Positions 25,988 through 36,546 are shown, numbered from the stretch's first letter. The stretch is DNA of 64,000 nucleotides from Pacificibacter marinus (GCF_900109555.1 NZ_FNZV01000004.1:171316-235315), one strand, 5' to 3'. The notes: generated by a model from the sequence alone, not told the origin. Made by a program: numbers and translations.

Positions 25988-27319
25988 ATGACCGATCTTT
26001 ATGCTGCTCAGCGCGCAATGCGCAATATGAGAAAAGCTGCGATTCAGCGTGGCGTGATCGCTATTTTGGATGTGGGCACCTCTAAGATTGCCTGCCTGAT
26101 TTTACGCTTTGATGGCGAAAAATTCATGGGCGGCGATGGGGTTGGGTCACTTGCAGGCCAGTCTGGCTTTCGGGTGATTGGCGCTGCCACAACCCGCTCA
26201 CGCGGTGTGAAATTCGGCGAAATCGATGCGATGGCAGAAACCGAACGCGCTATTCGGACCGCCGTTCAAGCCGCACAAAAAATGGCGCAAACGCGTGTTG
26301 ATCATGTGATCGCATGTTTTTCCGGTGGTTCGCCACGCTCGTATGGTTTGGCCGGGCAGGTTGAACTTGAAGGCGAAGCGGTGACAGAACAAGATGTCGC
26401 CCGCGTTTTAGCCGCCAGCGATGTGCCCGATTATGGTGCGCACCGCGAAGTGATCCACGCGCAGCCGGTGAACTTTGCGCTTGATCATCGGTCTGGTTTG
26501 GGTGATCCGCGTGGGCAGATTGGCAACAATTTGGCCGTCGACATGCATATGCTCACCGTTGACACTGCCACGATCCAAAACCTTTTGTATTGCATCAAAC
26601 GCTGCGATCTAGAAGTCGCTGGCCTTGCATCCTCTGCTTATATGGCGGGCGTGTCGGCCTTGGTTGAAGACGAGCAAGAATTGGGCGCGGCCTGTGTCGA
26701 CCTTGGGGGCGGGGCCTCTGACGTGTCGATCTTTATGAAAAAACACATGATCTATGCGGATTCCGTGCGCATGGGCGGGGATCAGGTCACATCCGATATT
26801 GCGATGGGTCTGCAAATTCCCAATGCCACGGCCGAGCGGATCAAAACATTCTATGGTGGCGTTGTGGCCACAGGAATGGATGATCGCGAGATGATTGAAA
26901 TTGGTGGTGACAGTGGCGATTGGGACCGTGATCGCCGTACGGTGTCGCGTGCTGAACTGATCGGTATCATTCGCCCCCGTGTTGAAGAAATTCTCGAAGG
27001 TGTGCGCGATTGTTTGGACGCCGCTGGATTTGAGCACCTGCCAAGCCAACAGATTGTTTTGACCGGTGGGGCCAGCCAGATTCCAGGACTTGATGGGCTT
27101 GCGCCGAAAATCTTGGGGCAACAAGTGCGCATCGGACGACCTTTGCGCGTACAGGGCTTGCCACAAGCTGCAACTGGGGCGGCTTTTGCCTCTGCCGTTG
27201 GTTTGTGTTTGTTTGCAGCCAATCCGCAAGATGAATGGTGGGATTTTGAAGTTCCCGCCGAGCGCTACCCTGCACGGTCTTTGAAGCGTGCTGTGCGGTG
27301 GTTTAAAGAAAATTGGTGA
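25988..27319 (+). CDS. ftsA: Cell division protein FtsA
   Basis: Actin-like ATPase of 443 residues that tethers FtsZ to the membrane and signals to the divisome. Phosphate-1 motif ILDVGTSKIACLI, adenosine segment VDLGGGASDVSIF near residue 240, and LTGGASQIPGL. The C-terminus ends in a basic amphipathic helix (RSLKRAVRWFKENW), the membrane-targeting sequence. ATG 25988 follows GGAG and lies 16 nt after ftsQ. Confidence 0.96.
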   Translation: MTDLYAAQRAMRNMRKAAIQRGVIAILDVGTSKIACLILRFDGEKFMGGDGVGSLAGQSGFRVIGAATTRSRGVKFGEIDAMAETERAIRTAVQAAQKMAQTRVDHVIACFSGGSPRSYGLAGQVELEGEAVTEQDVARVLAASDVPDYGAHREVIHAQPVNFALDHRSGLGDPRGQIGNNLAVDMHMLTVDTATIQNLLYCIKRCDLEVAGLASSAYMAGVSALVEDEQELGAACVDLGGGASDVSIFMKKHMIYADSVRMGGDQVTSDIAMGLQIPNATAERIKTFYGGVVATGMDDREMIEIGGDSGDWDRDRRTVSRAELIGIIRPRVEEILEGVRDCLDAAGFEHLPSQQIVLTGGASQIPGLDGLAPKILGQQVRIGRPLRVQGLPQAATGAAFASAVGLCLFAANPQDEWWDFEVPAERYPARSLKRAVRWFKENW

Positions 27320-27789
27320 TCTGAGCGCCGCGTGGATCTGTGATGGGCTTTATGCCACAAACGGGTTTCCCTGCGGCGTCTTTCACTTTAATATATTAGC
27401 AAGACCCTAGCGCGAGAGCGCACCTTTCAAGAATCCTAAGGATCACGAGGCAAAGGGTCCTGTCAGGCACGGGCAGTGTTTTGGTGGATTTGTTAACCTT
27501 TTCGGGCTTTATGACCCGATTTTGGCGCAAGCGCAGCTTGACGCTAGGTCTCTTTGCGGCCTTAGCCCCCAAATGTGGGGTGGTGCGCAAAATACCGCCT
27601 AATTTTATGCGGTATTCCCCTACATTTTGTGTCGCGATTGTGTTTTTTGGGTGACGCCGCTCATAAAAACCCATAGGATGAACGGGAATAGGTAAGTTTT
27701 GTTTGGCGCGTTGCCAAGCAGGGACAGTTTGAGGGCGAGTTCGTGGGACAGCGTGCCGCTCCGTAAACAGAAAAAACAGGCGGTAGATC
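27320..27789 (+). promoter_or_regulatory. 470-bp leader of ftsZ with nested inverted repeat
   Basis: No gene is recognised here. The stretch is long for a dcw cluster and probably holds an independent ftsZ promoter. It contains the nested inverted repeat at 27571-27627. There is also a single TTAACC half-site (27493-27498) of the kind bound by CtrA; without a second half-site this is weak evidence for cell-cycle control. Confidence 0.5.
27571..27627. repeat. Nested inverted repeat upstream of ftsZ
   Basis: Outer arms AAATGTGGGG (27571-27580) and CCCC-T-ACATTT (27617-27627) pair over 10 bp with one bulged T. Inside them AATACCGC (27591-27598) pairs exactly with GCGGTATT (27609-27616) around 10 nt. 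It could form an interrupted cruciform or an RNA hairpin about 160 nt before the ftsZ start. No T run follows. Confidence 0.6.
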
Positions 27790-29442
27790 ATGGCTTTGAA
27801 CCTCACAATGCCCGAGCGCGAAGATTTGAAACCTCGTATCACAGTGTTTGGCGTTGGTGGCGCTGGTGGTAATGCGGTCAATAACATGATCGAAAAAGAG
27901 CTTGAAGGCGTGGAGTTCGTTGTTGCGAACACTGACGCACAAGCTTTGCAGCACTCCAATGCTGCCTCAAAAATCCAAATAGGTGTTAAAGTCACTGAAG
28001 GCCTTGGTGCTGGTGCGCGACCAAGTGTTGGTGCTGCCGCTGCCGAAGAAAGCATCGAAGCCATTGTTGATCATCTTGCTGGCGCACACATGTGTTTCAT
28101 CACAGCGGGCATGGGGGGCGGCACCGGCACAGGCGCTGCACCAATCATCGCGCAAGCTGCACGTGAGCTAGGTGTTTTGACTGTTGGCGTTGTAACTAAG
28201 CCATTCCAATTTGAGGGCGCAAAACGTATGCGTCAGGCGGATGAAGGTGTCGAAGCTTTGCAGAAAATGGTCGACACGCTGATCATTATTCCGAACCAAA
28301 ACCTGTTCCGCCTTGCCAATGAAAAAACCACATTCACTGACGCCTTCTCTATGGCGGATGATGTTTTGTACCAAGGTGTGAAAGGCGTCACTGACTTGAT
28401 GGTGCGCCCTGGCTTGATCAACCTCGACTTTGCAGACGTTCGCGCTGTGATGGACGAGATGGGCAAAGCTATGATGGGCACAGGCGAGGCAGAGGGCGAA
28501 GATCGCGCGATCCAAGCTGCAGAAAAAGCCATCGCCAACCCATTGCTCGACGAAATGTCTCTCGCAGGCGCCAAAGGTGTTCTTATCAACATCACAGGCG
28601 GCGACGATTTGACATTGTTCGAACTCGACGAAGCGGCAAACCGTATTCGCGAAGAGGTCGACCCAGAAGCCAACATCATCGTTGGTTCTACTATGGACCC
28701 ATCTTTGGGTGGCAAAATGCGCGTGTCTGTTGTGGCCACTGGTATTGACGCAGCGGTTTCGACCGAAATGCCAACACCACGTCGCCGTATGGCTGAGCCC
28801 TTGGCGCCTGCCGCCGCAGAGCAAGCACCAGCGCCGGCCCCACAGCAACAACCACAACATCAGCAGCCTGCTGCAAGCGCATATGAAGCGCCAGTTCAGC
28901 CTTCTTTGGATGTATTCGATCCGCACTCATCATCAATAGCATCTCAAGCCGAAGAGACTTATGACGCTGTAGATGATGTTCCTGCGCCAGCATATCAGCC
29001 ACGCCCTGAGCACACATATCAGCCTGCGATGCACGAGCCAGAAGCAGATTCATACGTTGCGCCACGCGCACCTACTGCGGGCACGCCGTCACCTGAAGCG
29101 GTCTCTCGTTTGCAAGCGGCTGTCGCAAAGCGCCCAGAAGCGCCGATGCAGCAGCGTCAGCCACAACAACAACCTCAACACGCGGCTCCACGGTCTTTCG
29201 GTGCGCCTGAGCAACCAAAACAAGGTCGCTTTGGGATCAACTCTTTGATTGGTCGCATGACGGGTAATGGTGCCGAAGAGGCAGCTGAACCACAGCCACG
29301 TCAAGCGGCACCTGCACAGCGTTTTGCGGCTCAACCAAGCCGTCAACCACAGGTACATCAGTCTTACGACGAAGATCAGGATCCAAACCCTGAGCAGGAA
29401 AAAATCGAAATTCCAGCCTTCTTGCGTCGTCAGGCAAACTGA
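27790..29442 (+). CDS. ftsZ: Cell division protein FtsZ
   Basis: Tubulin-like GTPase of 550 residues that forms the Z ring. GTP-binding motifs are [10 protein letters not shown] near residue 20 and the tubulin signature [10 protein letters not shown] near 112; the synergy loop is [15 protein letters not shown] near 212. The GTPase core ends about residue 320. It is followed by an unusually long Gln/Pro/Ala-rich disordered linker (about 320-530), then the conserved C-terminal peptide [10 protein letters not shown] that binds FtsA. E. coli FtsZ is 383 residues; alphaproteobacteria commonly have such long linkers. A strong terminator follows. Confidence 0.97.
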   Translation: MALNLTMPEREDLKPRITVFGVGGAGGNAVNNMIEKELEGVEFVVANTDAQALQHSNAASKIQIGVKVTEGLGAGARPSVGAAAAEESIEAIVDHLAGAHMCFITAGMGGGTGTGAAPIIAQAARELGVLTVGVVTKPFQFEGAKRMRQADEGVEALQKMVDTLIIIPNQNLFRLANEKTTFTDAFSMADDVLYQGVKGVTDLMVRPGLINLDFADVRAVMDEMGKAMMGTGEAEGEDRAIQAAEKAIANPLLDEMSLAGAKGVLINITGGDDLTLFELDEAANRIREEVDPEANIIVGSTMDPSLGGKMRVSVVATGIDAAVSTEMPTPRRRMAEPLAPAAAEQAPAPAPQQQPQHQQPAASAYEAPVQPSLDVFDPHSSSIASQAEETYDAVDDVPAPAYQPRPEHTYQPAMHEPEADSYVAPRAPTAGTPSPEAVSRLQAAVAKRPEAPMQQRQPQQQPQHAAPRSFGAPEQPKQGRFGINSLIGRMTGNGAEEAAEPQPRQAAPAQRFAAQPSRQPQVHQSYDEDQDPNPEQEKIEIPAFLRRQAN

Positions 29443-29508
29443 TCGTTTATCAGACGTTTGTAACGATTTGATCAAATCCGTGATCACGTTTGAATTTATT
29501 TAAGTTTA

Positions 29509-29538
29509 AAAAGGCTGGGATTTCCCAGCCTTTTTTCT
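29509..29538 (+). terminator. Rho-independent terminator after ftsZ
   Basis: Stem AAGGCTGGGA/TCCCAGCCTT with a minimal loop, followed by TTTTC. It marks the end of the dcw cluster. Confidence 0.9.
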
Positions 29539-29725
29539 TTCATATCATATACTTGCTGCGATGCGGCGCGGATGTGCGCGAAATGTTGCTTGTGGCGATC
29601 TGTACATGTTTCATTTCGTTACAAAGATTGAGTTGAGTACCCCCATAAACGCGCCTACCTCATTATTAACAAAGTTTGCTGATCGTGTTGTCCGCTGGAC
29701 GTGGCACCAAGCAAACAAAGCAACC

Positions 29726-30673
29726 ATGAGGCACGCCGTGCAAAAGACAGTCGCAAAAACGATTACATTCGATGGGGTGGGGCTCCACTCCGGCGAAGCT
29801 GTGCGTATGACTGTTGAAGCCGCGCCTGCAAATTCTGGTATTTCGTTCAAACGTTCCGACATTGATGCTGACATCAACGACACGCGCAACCCGTTCATCG
29901 CAGCGCGCTGGGATGTTGTGGTGCCTTCTAAGTTGTGCACATTGATCCGCAACACGGATGGTGTTGAAGTTTCAACGATCGAACACATCATGGCTGCGCT
30001 TGCTGGCTGTGGCGTGACCAATGCACTCGTGTCTGTGAGTGGCCCCGAAGTGCCAATCGAAGATGGATCAGCGGCGCCTTTCGTGGCCGCGATCTTGTCT
30101 GTTGGGCTGACACGTCAAAAAGGTCCTATGCGGGCGTTGAAAATTTTGAAACCTGTTCAAATCGAAGTGGGCGCGGCGACTGCCCGTTTGGAACCATCGC
30201 ATACATTAGAAATCGATTTTCATATTGATTTTGAAGATGCCGCGATTGGCGTTCAAGACAAACGTCTTGTGATGGCCAATGGTGCGTTTATTCGTGAGCT
30301 GTCAAACTGTCGTACATTCTGCCGCAAATCCGATGTGGACCTGATGCAGGCCAATGGATTGGCGCTTGGTGGGACATTTGAAAACGCAGTTGTTGTGGAT
30401 GGCGCAGATGTTTTGTCGCCTGGTGGCTTGCGCCATGAGGACGAGCCTGTACGCCACAAGATGCTGGATGCTTTGGGTGATTTGGCCTTGGCTGGCGCAC
30501 CGATTCTCGGACGCTACACTGGTGTGCGCGCGGGACATGCGATGACAAATGCGCTTTTGCGTGAAGTTTTTGCAACGCCTGGCGCATGGGCTTTTGTGAC
30601 AGTCGATGCCGCAACAGCGCGTACTTTGCCCGGTGCGGGCGTGAGCGTGTCAGATTTGGCATACTGCGCATAA
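29726..30673 (+). CDS. lpxC: UDP-3-O-acyl-N-acetylglucosamine deacetylase LpxC
   Basis: Zinc deacetylase of 315 residues, the committed step of lipid A synthesis. N-terminal VGLHSGEAVRMTV, zinc histidine in VSTIEHIMAALAG near residue 87, and the zinc HxxxD motif in RHKMLDALGDLALAG near 247. ATG 29726 fits the family length; an open frame extends upstream to 29561 but lacks family similarity. The ribosome-binding site is weak. In many proteobacteria lpxC follows ftsZ, as here. Confidence 0.93.
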   Translation: MRHAVQKTVAKTITFDGVGLHSGEAVRMTVEAAPANSGISFKRSDIDADINDTRNPFIAARWDVVVPSKLCTLIRNTDGVEVSTIEHIMAALAGCGVTNALVSVSGPEVPIEDGSAAPFVAAILSVGLTRQKGPMRALKILKPVQIEVGAATARLEPSHTLEIDFHIDFEDAAIGVQDKRLVMANGAFIRELSNCRTFCRKSDVDLMQANGLALGGTFENAVVVDGADVLSPGGLRHEDEPVRHKMLDALGDLALAGAPILGRYTGVRAGHAMTNALLREVFATPGAWAFVTVDAATARTLPGAGVSVSDLAYCA

Positions 30674-30811
30674 TTCGCCAGTTCTTGCCTCTAAGTCTTC
30701 ACATCTTTATTTTCCGCAGCAAAGACGTTTTGCACCGAAAATTTCTGTGCTAGGAGTTGGTCCATGGCGCGCGGTCGCGGGTCACGAAGTTTGACGAAGG
30801 TGGAATTTTTC

Positions 30812-31648
30812 ATGCGCACAGGATCGTACGGCAGCCTTAAATTGGCGGCAGCTTTTTCTTTGGCATTTGTAACGGCCTGCGGTGATTACGCCCCAGAGCG
30901 AGATCTTGAAGGTTATTCAGCCGAAGAAATTTACAAACGTGCCGAATATGAAATCACCACGAAAGATTTCGACACGGCGGCTCATTACTTTGGTGAGGTC
31001 GAGCGCCTTTACCCCTATTCTTCATGGTCCAAACGCGCCTTGATTATGGAAGCTTTTTCCTTTCACAGGGGCCGTGACTATGAACAAGCCCGCCTTGCCG
31101 CGCAGCGGTTCATTGACTTTTACCCCGCTGACGAAGATGCAGCCTATGCGCATTACTTGTTGGCATTGTCCTATTACGACCAAATCGATGACGTGGGCCG
31201 CGATCAAGGTCTGACGTTTCAAGCGCTGCAAGCGTTGCGTGTTGTGATTGAGCAGTATCCTGAAACAGAATACGCGCGCTCTGCCGTGTTGAAATTCGAT
31301 TTGGCCTTTGACCACCTTGCGGCCAAAGAGATGGAAATCGGACGCTACTATTTGAAACGCAAACACTATGCGTCATCCGTGAACAGGTTCCGCGTCGTGA
31401 TTGAACAGTTCCAAACCACACAGCACACTGCAGAAGCACTGCACCGTTTGGTCGAGGCCTATTTAGCACTTGGTCTCACAGATGAGGCGCAGACCGCAGG
31501 GGCGATTTTGGGGCACAACTTCCAATCGACCGAATGGTATCAAGACAGCTATGCTTTGCTGACGGGCCAAGGGCTTGAGGCCAAATCTTTGGGGAACAAC
31601 TGGCTCAGCGCAGTGTATCGTCAAATGGTTCGCGGCGAATGGCTCTGA
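30812..31648 (+). CDS. bamD: Outer membrane assembly lipoprotein BamD
   Basis: Essential lipoprotein of the BAM complex, 278 residues as precursor. Signal peptide with lipobox VTAC (Cys near residue 25), then TPR-like repeats (EEIYKRAEYEITTKDFDTAA, ALQALRVVIEQYPETEYARS, FRVVIEQFQTTQHTAEALHR). ATG 30812 with AAGGTGGA upstream gives a normal signal peptide; the frame extends upstream to 30764. It sits 20 nt before recN, the usual bamD-recN order in this group. Confidence 0.93.
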   Translation: MRTGSYGSLKLAAAFSLAFVTACGDYAPERDLEGYSAEEIYKRAEYEITTKDFDTAAHYFGEVERLYPYSSWSKRALIMEAFSFHRGRDYEQARLAAQRFIDFYPADEDAAYAHYLLALSYYDQIDDVGRDQGLTFQALQALRVVIEQYPETEYARSAVLKFDLAFDHLAAKEMEIGRYYLKRKHYASSVNRFRVVIEQFQTTQHTAEALHRLVEAYLALGLTDEAQTAGAILGHNFQSTEWYQDSYALLTGQGLEAKSLGNNWLSAVYRQMVRGEWL

Positions 31649-31667
31649 CCAACGTTTCGAGGCGGTT

Positions 31668-33320
31668 ATGTTAAGGCACCTTGATATCCGGGACATGTTG
31701 ATCATCGACCGACTGGAACTATCGTTTCAGCCGGGTCTCAACGTGCTTACTGGGGAAACGGGTGCAGGTAAATCCATTTTGCTCGACAGTTTGGGCTTTG
31801 TCTTGGGCTGGCGCGGACGCGCCGAATTGGTGCGGGCAGGGGCCAAACAAGGCGAAGTGATTGCCGTGTTCGACGTGCCTCAAGGCCCCGTGGCTGAGGC
31901 TTTGATTCTTGAGGCTGGCATTGATGTCAGCGACAATGAACTGATTTTACGCCGTATCAACACCGCCGATGGGCGCAAAACTGCGTGGGTCAATGACCGC
32001 CGTGTTTCTGGTGATGTGCTGCGGCGTTTGTCGGAATTGCTGATTGAATTGCACGGGCAGCACGATGATCGTGGGTTGCTCAATCCCCGTGGGCACCGTG
32101 TGTTGTTGGACACCTTTGGCACCTTGGACGGCAAGCTGTCTAAAACGCGCACAGCGTGGAAAACACTGGCGGCAACGCGAAAAGCTTTGGCTGCCGCTCA
32201 AGCCGAACAAGCTGCCTTGAAATCCGAAGAAGAGTTTTTGCGCCATGCCGTAGGCGAGCTGGATAAAATCCGACCAGAAGCCGGCGAAGAGGCGAAACTC
32301 GATGCAGAGCGCCGCCTGATGCAATCTGCTGAAAAGATTTCTGGCGATATTTCAAAAGCCCACCAAGCCATGTCCTATGACGCCGCCGAAGGCGCGTTGA
32401 CCGATGCGCTGCGTTGGTTGGAAGGCGCTGCAGACAAGGCAGATGGTCGTCTTGATGCGCCGATTGAGGGGCTCAACCGCACCTTGAATGAATTGGCCGA
32501 TGCCCAGTCGGGCGTTGAGGAATGTATGGACGCGCTGCGGTTCAACCCGCACGAACTGGAAGGTATCGAAGAGCGCCTGTTCGCCATTCGAGGTCTCGCT
32601 CGCAAGCACAATGTCTTGGCAGATGATTTGGGTGACTTTGCTGATGATTTACGCAGCAAACTCAAGGCGCTGGATGGTGGTGCCGATGATTTGTTCCGTC
32701 TTGAACAAGACCTAAAAGATGCAGAAACACGTTACAGCACCGCAGCCGATGCATTGACCCGTGCGCGCCAATCCGCAGCCAAAGAACTTGATTCATTGAT
32801 GGGCGCAGAGTTGGCCCCCCTGAAAATGGAACGCGCGGTGTTTGTCACGGTTGTCGCGCCGTGTGACGGCGGCCCCGATGGGCAAGACGCCGTGTCTTTC
32901 ACTGTGGCGACCAACCCTGGTGCGCCAGCGGGGCCCCTGAATAAAATTGCCTCGGGTGGTGAATTGTCACGGTTTCTCTTGGCATTAAAAGTATGTCTGA
33001 CGCGTGACCAATCCGGTGTCACGATGATTTTCGACGAAATTGATCGCGGCGTTGGCGGCGCCACTGCGGATGCCGTTGGGCGGCGTTTGAAAGCTTTGGC
33101 AGCAGACGGTCAAGTGCTTGTGGTGACGCATTCGCCGCAAGTGGCCGCATTGGGCGCGCATCATTGGCGTGTTGCCAAAAGGGTCGAAAAAGACATGACG
33201 TTGTCAGAGGTCGTGCCGCTTGTAGCACAGGACCGTATTGATGAAATCGCGCGTATGTTGTCGGGGGATTCGATCACAGATCCCGCCCGCGAAGCGGCCA
33301 AAGCCCTATTGAACGGCTAA
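31668..33320 (+). CDS. recN: DNA repair protein RecN
   Basis: SMC-like ATPase of 550 residues involved in double-strand-break repair. Walker A GETGAGKSILLDSLGF near residue 30, QHDDRGLL, a central coiled coil (about 160-370), ABC signature SGGELSRFLLALK near 428, and Walker B VTMIFDEIDRGVGGATA near 450. ATG 31668 has GAGG just upstream. Confidence 0.95.
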   Translation: MLRHLDIRDMLIIDRLELSFQPGLNVLTGETGAGKSILLDSLGFVLGWRGRAELVRAGAKQGEVIAVFDVPQGPVAEALILEAGIDVSDNELILRRINTADGRKTAWVNDRRVSGDVLRRLSELLIELHGQHDDRGLLNPRGHRVLLDTFGTLDGKLSKTRTAWKTLAATRKALAAAQAEQAALKSEEEFLRHAVGELDKIRPEAGEEAKLDAERRLMQSAEKISGDISKAHQAMSYDAAEGALTDALRWLEGAADKADGRLDAPIEGLNRTLNELADAQSGVEECMDALRFNPHELEGIEERLFAIRGLARKHNVLADDLGDFADDLRSKLKALDGGADDLFRLEQDLKDAETRYSTAADALTRARQSAAKELDSLMGAELAPLKMERAVFVTVVAPCDGGPDGQDAVSFTVATNPGAPAGPLNKIASGGELSRFLLALKVCLTRDQSGVTMIFDEIDRGVGGATADAVGRRLKALAADGQVLVVTHSPQVAALGAHHWRVAKRVEKDMTLSEVVPLVAQDRIDEIARMLSGDSITDPAREAAKALLNG

Positions 33321-33390
33321 TTCTGCGATCAGCCGATTGGCGCTTTGCACACACTCCACTAATTTCAAGCACGGGCGTCTGGTTTGTCCC

Positions 33391-34761
33391 CTATGGGACA
33401 AGCTTTCCGGGATTCATGATGTTTTTCGGGTCCAATGCCTGCTTAATCGCGCCCATGGCAGCCCACGCGGGCGCACCGTGTTCTTGTTCCATGAAACCTT
33501 TTTTGCCAAGACCAATCCCGTGTTCTCCCGTGACCGTGCCACCAAGTTTCAAGGCTCGCTCTGCCATGCGGTGCGCTAGGCGTTTGGCCTCGGCCAATTC
33601 CGCATCATTGTCCGGTTCGACCAAAAGAATGGCGTGAAAATTTCCGTCGCCGACATGGCCCAAAATCGGACCTTCGATAGAGGATGCGGCAATATCGTCT
33701 GCCGTTTCTTGCACCGCTTCGGCCAGCTTTGAAATTGGCACACAAATGTCAGTCACGACAGAAATACAGCCCTTTTTAAGCGCCAAACAGGCATAGAACG
33801 CGTTGTGGCGCATGGTCCAAAGCGCGTTGCGATCTTCAAGCTTGCTGGCCCAATCAAAACCGGATGCCCCGAAGTCTTGCACAATGTCACCAAAGCTCGA
33901 CACTTGGTCTGCCACGCTTGTCTCTGAGCCATTAAATTCTACGAAAAGGTGTGGTTTTAGAGGGAAATCAACACCTGCATAGGCGTTGACAGCTTCGACG
34001 CTTTTGGTGTCCAAAAATTCGATCCGCGCCATAGGAATGCCCATTTGAATGGTCATCATCACGGCATTCACAGCGCTGTCCATATCATCAAAGGCACAAA
34101 CGGCGGCGTTGATTGCTTCAGGTTGGCCATGCAGGCGCAGTGTCAGTTCGGTCACAAGACCAAGCGTGCCCTCTGATCCTACAAACAGTGCGGTCAGGTC
34201 ATAGCCTGCCGATGATTTGCGTGCGCGCGATCCTGTGTGCATGATCGTGCCATCGGCCAAAACCACTTCCAGCCCGATCACATTGTCGCGCATGGTGCCA
34301 TACCGCACGGCAGTCGTGCCCGAAGCGCGGGTCATGGCCATGCCGCCGATTGATGCATTTGCACCGGGATCGACAGGAAACATCAGCCCCGTGGCGCGCA
34401 GGTCAGTATTCAGTTGCTCGCGCGAAACGCCGGGTTGCACGATAGCATCCATATCTGCGTCATTGACCCGTAGCACGCGGTTCATCTTAGAAAAATCAAC
34501 CACAAGGCCACCATGGATCGCCATGGTTTGCCCCTCAAGTGATGTACCTGCCCCCCAGCCAATCACAGGAATGTCATGTGCGTGGCACAGTTTAACCAAA
34601 GCTGAAACTTCGGCTGTGGTTTGCGGATAGGCGACTGCATCGGGCGGAGTGTCAGCAAACCACGTCTCTGAACGGCCATGAACTTCAAGATCAGACTTGG
34701 AACGGGTCACGCGACCCTCTAGAACGGAAGTGAGTTCGGCGAATACGGTATCTTTAATCAT
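33391..34761 (-). CDS. FAD-binding D-lactate/glycolate oxidase family dehydrogenase
   Basis: Protein of 456 residues of the GlcD/D-lactate dehydrogenase (cytochrome) family, which oxidises a 2-hydroxy acid and passes electrons to the respiratory chain. The FAD-PCMH domain (about 37-215) shows VIGWGAGTSLEGQTM, PGANASIGGMAMTRASGTTA and GSEGTLGLVTELTLRL. The C-terminal substrate domain has GHVGDGNFHAILL and VTGEHGIGLGK, ending with the family tail LDPKNIMNPGKLVP. D-lactate is the more likely substrate by length and motifs, but glycolate cannot be excluded. A 7-bp inverted repeat spans its stop codon. Confidence 0.9.
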   Translation of the reverse strand: MIKDTVFAELTSVLEGRVTRSKSDLEVHGRSETWFADTPPDAVAYPQTTAEVSALVKLCHAHDIPVIGWGAGTSLEGQTMAIHGGLVVDFSKMNRVLRVNDADMDAIVQPGVSREQLNTDLRATGLMFPVDPGANASIGGMAMTRASGTTAVRYGTMRDNVIGLEVVLADGTIMHTGSRARKSSAGYDLTALFVGSEGTLGLVTELTLRLHGQPEAINAAVCAFDDMDSAVNAVMMTIQMGIPMARIEFLDTKSVEAVNAYAGVDFPLKPHLFVEFNGSETSVADQVSSFGDIVQDFGASGFDWASKLEDRNALWTMRHNAFYACLALKKGCISVVTDICVPISKLAEAVQETADDIAASSIEGPILGHVGDGNFHAILLVEPDNDAELAEAKRLAHRMAERALKLGGTVTGEHGIGLGKKGFMEQEHGAPAWAAMGAIKQALDPKNIMNPGKLVP

Positions 34762-34860
34762 TCTAAGCTCGATCTTTGAAAATGCAGTGTGGCTGGAAAG
34801 TGCCGTGCTGGTGTGAAAAGCGCAAGTCGCAATGCGTGTAGAAAATAGGATCGGCGCAGC

Positions 34861-36546
34861 ATGGCCGAAGACAAAATATCATATCCTAAAAAAGCGCTGC
34901 AAGACGTGCACGCGGGCGTTTTAGATGCCTTGCGTTTGATGCGTTTGCGCGGGCCGTCCCAAATTCAGTTTTGGTTTATTGCGCTCTTGATTGGCATCGC
35001 TTCTGGCCTTGCTGCTTTGTTTTTTCGCAAATGGATCAGTGGCCTGCAATCGTTCTTTTACGGGGCAGAAGACGTGCATTTGTTGCACAGTGCTGCGGGG
35101 GAACTGCCATGGTTTTGGGTGTTGTCTTTGCCTGTTTTGGGCGGTTTGGCTGTTGGGGTTGTGCTTAATTGGTTCACGCCAGATGGACGCGTGCGCTCGG
35201 TCGCGGATGTTATCGAAGGTGCCGCCCTGAATAACGGGCGGGTTGAAAAACGCGCAGGTCTGGCCTCGGCTGTGGCATCGTTGATCACGCTGTCAACGGG
35301 CGGCTCAACTGGGCGTGAGGGCCCCGTTGTCCACTTGGCTGCCGTGATTTCCAGTTGGGTGTCGAACAGGTTGCATGCCAATGGCATCACGGGGCGCGAC
35401 CTGTTGGGCTGCGCTGTGGCGGGCGCGGTGTCGGCGTCATTCAATGCGCCGATTGCAGGTGCTTTGTTCGCGCTCGAAGTTATCTTGCGCCATTTCGCAG
35501 TACATGCCTTTGCGCCGATTGCCATTGCTGCGGTTGCAGGAACGGTGATCAACCGATTGGAATTTGGCGATGTGACTGAGTTTACACTCGCGGCGGACGG
35601 TGCATTGTCGTTTTATGTTGAATTGCCTGCGTTTGTTTTACTGGGCGCTGTCTGTGGTTTGATCGCCGTTTTGATGATGCGGTCTATTTTTATGGCGGAT
35701 GATTTTGGCACTTGGGTGGTTGACCGTATTCATTTGCCTCCGGTATTTCGACCCGCTTTGGCGGGGTTGCTGCTTGGGCTTTTGGCGATTGTTTTCCCGC
35801 ATATCATTGGGGTTGGCTATGAAACCACCTCTGCGGCTTTGACGGGGCAGCTTTTAATTTGGCAGGCGATTGTGTTCACTGTCGTCAAAGTGATCGCGGT
35901 CGCCATCACCATGGCTGGACGCATGGGGGGCGGGGTGTTTTCACCGGCTTTGATGGTCGGCGCTATGGTTGGGTTGGCGTTTGGGTTGATTGCCACAGCC
36001 GTGTTCCCAGATGTCTCGGGCACCGCGACGCTATATGCTTTGGCGGGTATGGGCGCTGTGGCTGCGGCTGTGCTGGGCGCGCCTATCTCGACGACCTTGA
36101 TCGTGTTCGAACTCACAGGCGATTGGCAAACAGGGCTGGCCGTGATGGTCGCTGTGTCTTTGTCGACGGCCATTGCTTCAAAGCTTGTCGACAGGTCGTT
36201 CTTTTTGACTTTGCTTGAGCGGCGCGATGTGCATTTGGCCGCAGGACCACAAGCGTACCTTTTGGCAACTGTGCGCGTGCATCAGTGCTATCGCGGACCC
36301 GATGCGCCGCGCGCAGCCAAAGAAAGCGATTGCAAAGACTTAATTTCAAAAGGGATTTATATTTCCCCCAATGAAACGCTTGAAAAGGCGATCCCGATGT
36401 TCGAGACACATAACCTAGTGTTTATCCCTGTTGTCACCTTGCGCGAAGAAACAGGACCAGAATTGCATGGGGCGTTGTTTCATGTTGATGCTTTGCGTGT
36501 TTTTAGCAAAGCACTGGCCGACACAGCGGCAGAGGAACACAGTTAA
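34861..36546 (+). CDS. CLC-family chloride channel/antiporter with a CBS-like tail
   Basis: Inner-membrane protein of 561 residues. The ion-selectivity motif appears as GGSTGREGPVVHLAA near residues 147-161, followed by SFNAPIAGALFALE and MGGGVFSPALMVGAMVG, all typical of CLC proteins. About 12 transmembrane helices span residues 40-440. The cytoplasmic tail holds a CBS-like segment (KGIYISPNETLEKAIPMFET). The glutamate in REGP suggests a proton-coupled antiporter. Divergent from the lactate dehydrogenase gene. Confidence 0.9.
   Translation: MAEDKISYPKKALQDVHAGVLDALRLMRLRGPSQIQFWFIALLIGIASGLAALFFRKWISGLQSFFYGAEDVHLLHSAAGELPWFWVLSLPVLGGLAVGVVLNWFTPDGRVRSVADVIEGAALNNGRVEKRAGLASAVASLITLSTGGSTGREGPVVHLAAVISSWVSNRLHANGITGRDLLGCAVAGAVSASFNAPIAGALFALEVILRHFAVHAFAPIAIAAVAGTVINRLEFGDVTEFTLAADGALSFYVELPAFVLLGAVCGLIAVLMMRSIFMADDFGTWVVDRIHLPPVFRPALAGLLLGLLAIVFPHIIGVGYETTSAALTGQLLIWQAIVFTVVKVIAVAITMAGRMGGGVFSPALMVGAMVGLAFGLIATAVFPDVSGTATLYALAGMGAVAAAVLGAPISTTLIVFELTGDWQTGLAVMVAVSLSTAIASKLVDRSFFLTLLERRDVHLAAGPQAYLLATVRVHQCYRGPDAPRAAKESDCKDLISKGIYISPNETLEKAIPMFETHNLVFIPVVTLREETGPELHGALFHVDALRVFSKALADTAAEEHS

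Noticed and set aside
33384..33401. TTGTCCC/GGGACAA hairpin over the stop codon of the lactate dehydrogenase gene, considered as a terminator.
   Set aside because: No T run follows in the minus direction and the stem is short; not supported as a terminator.
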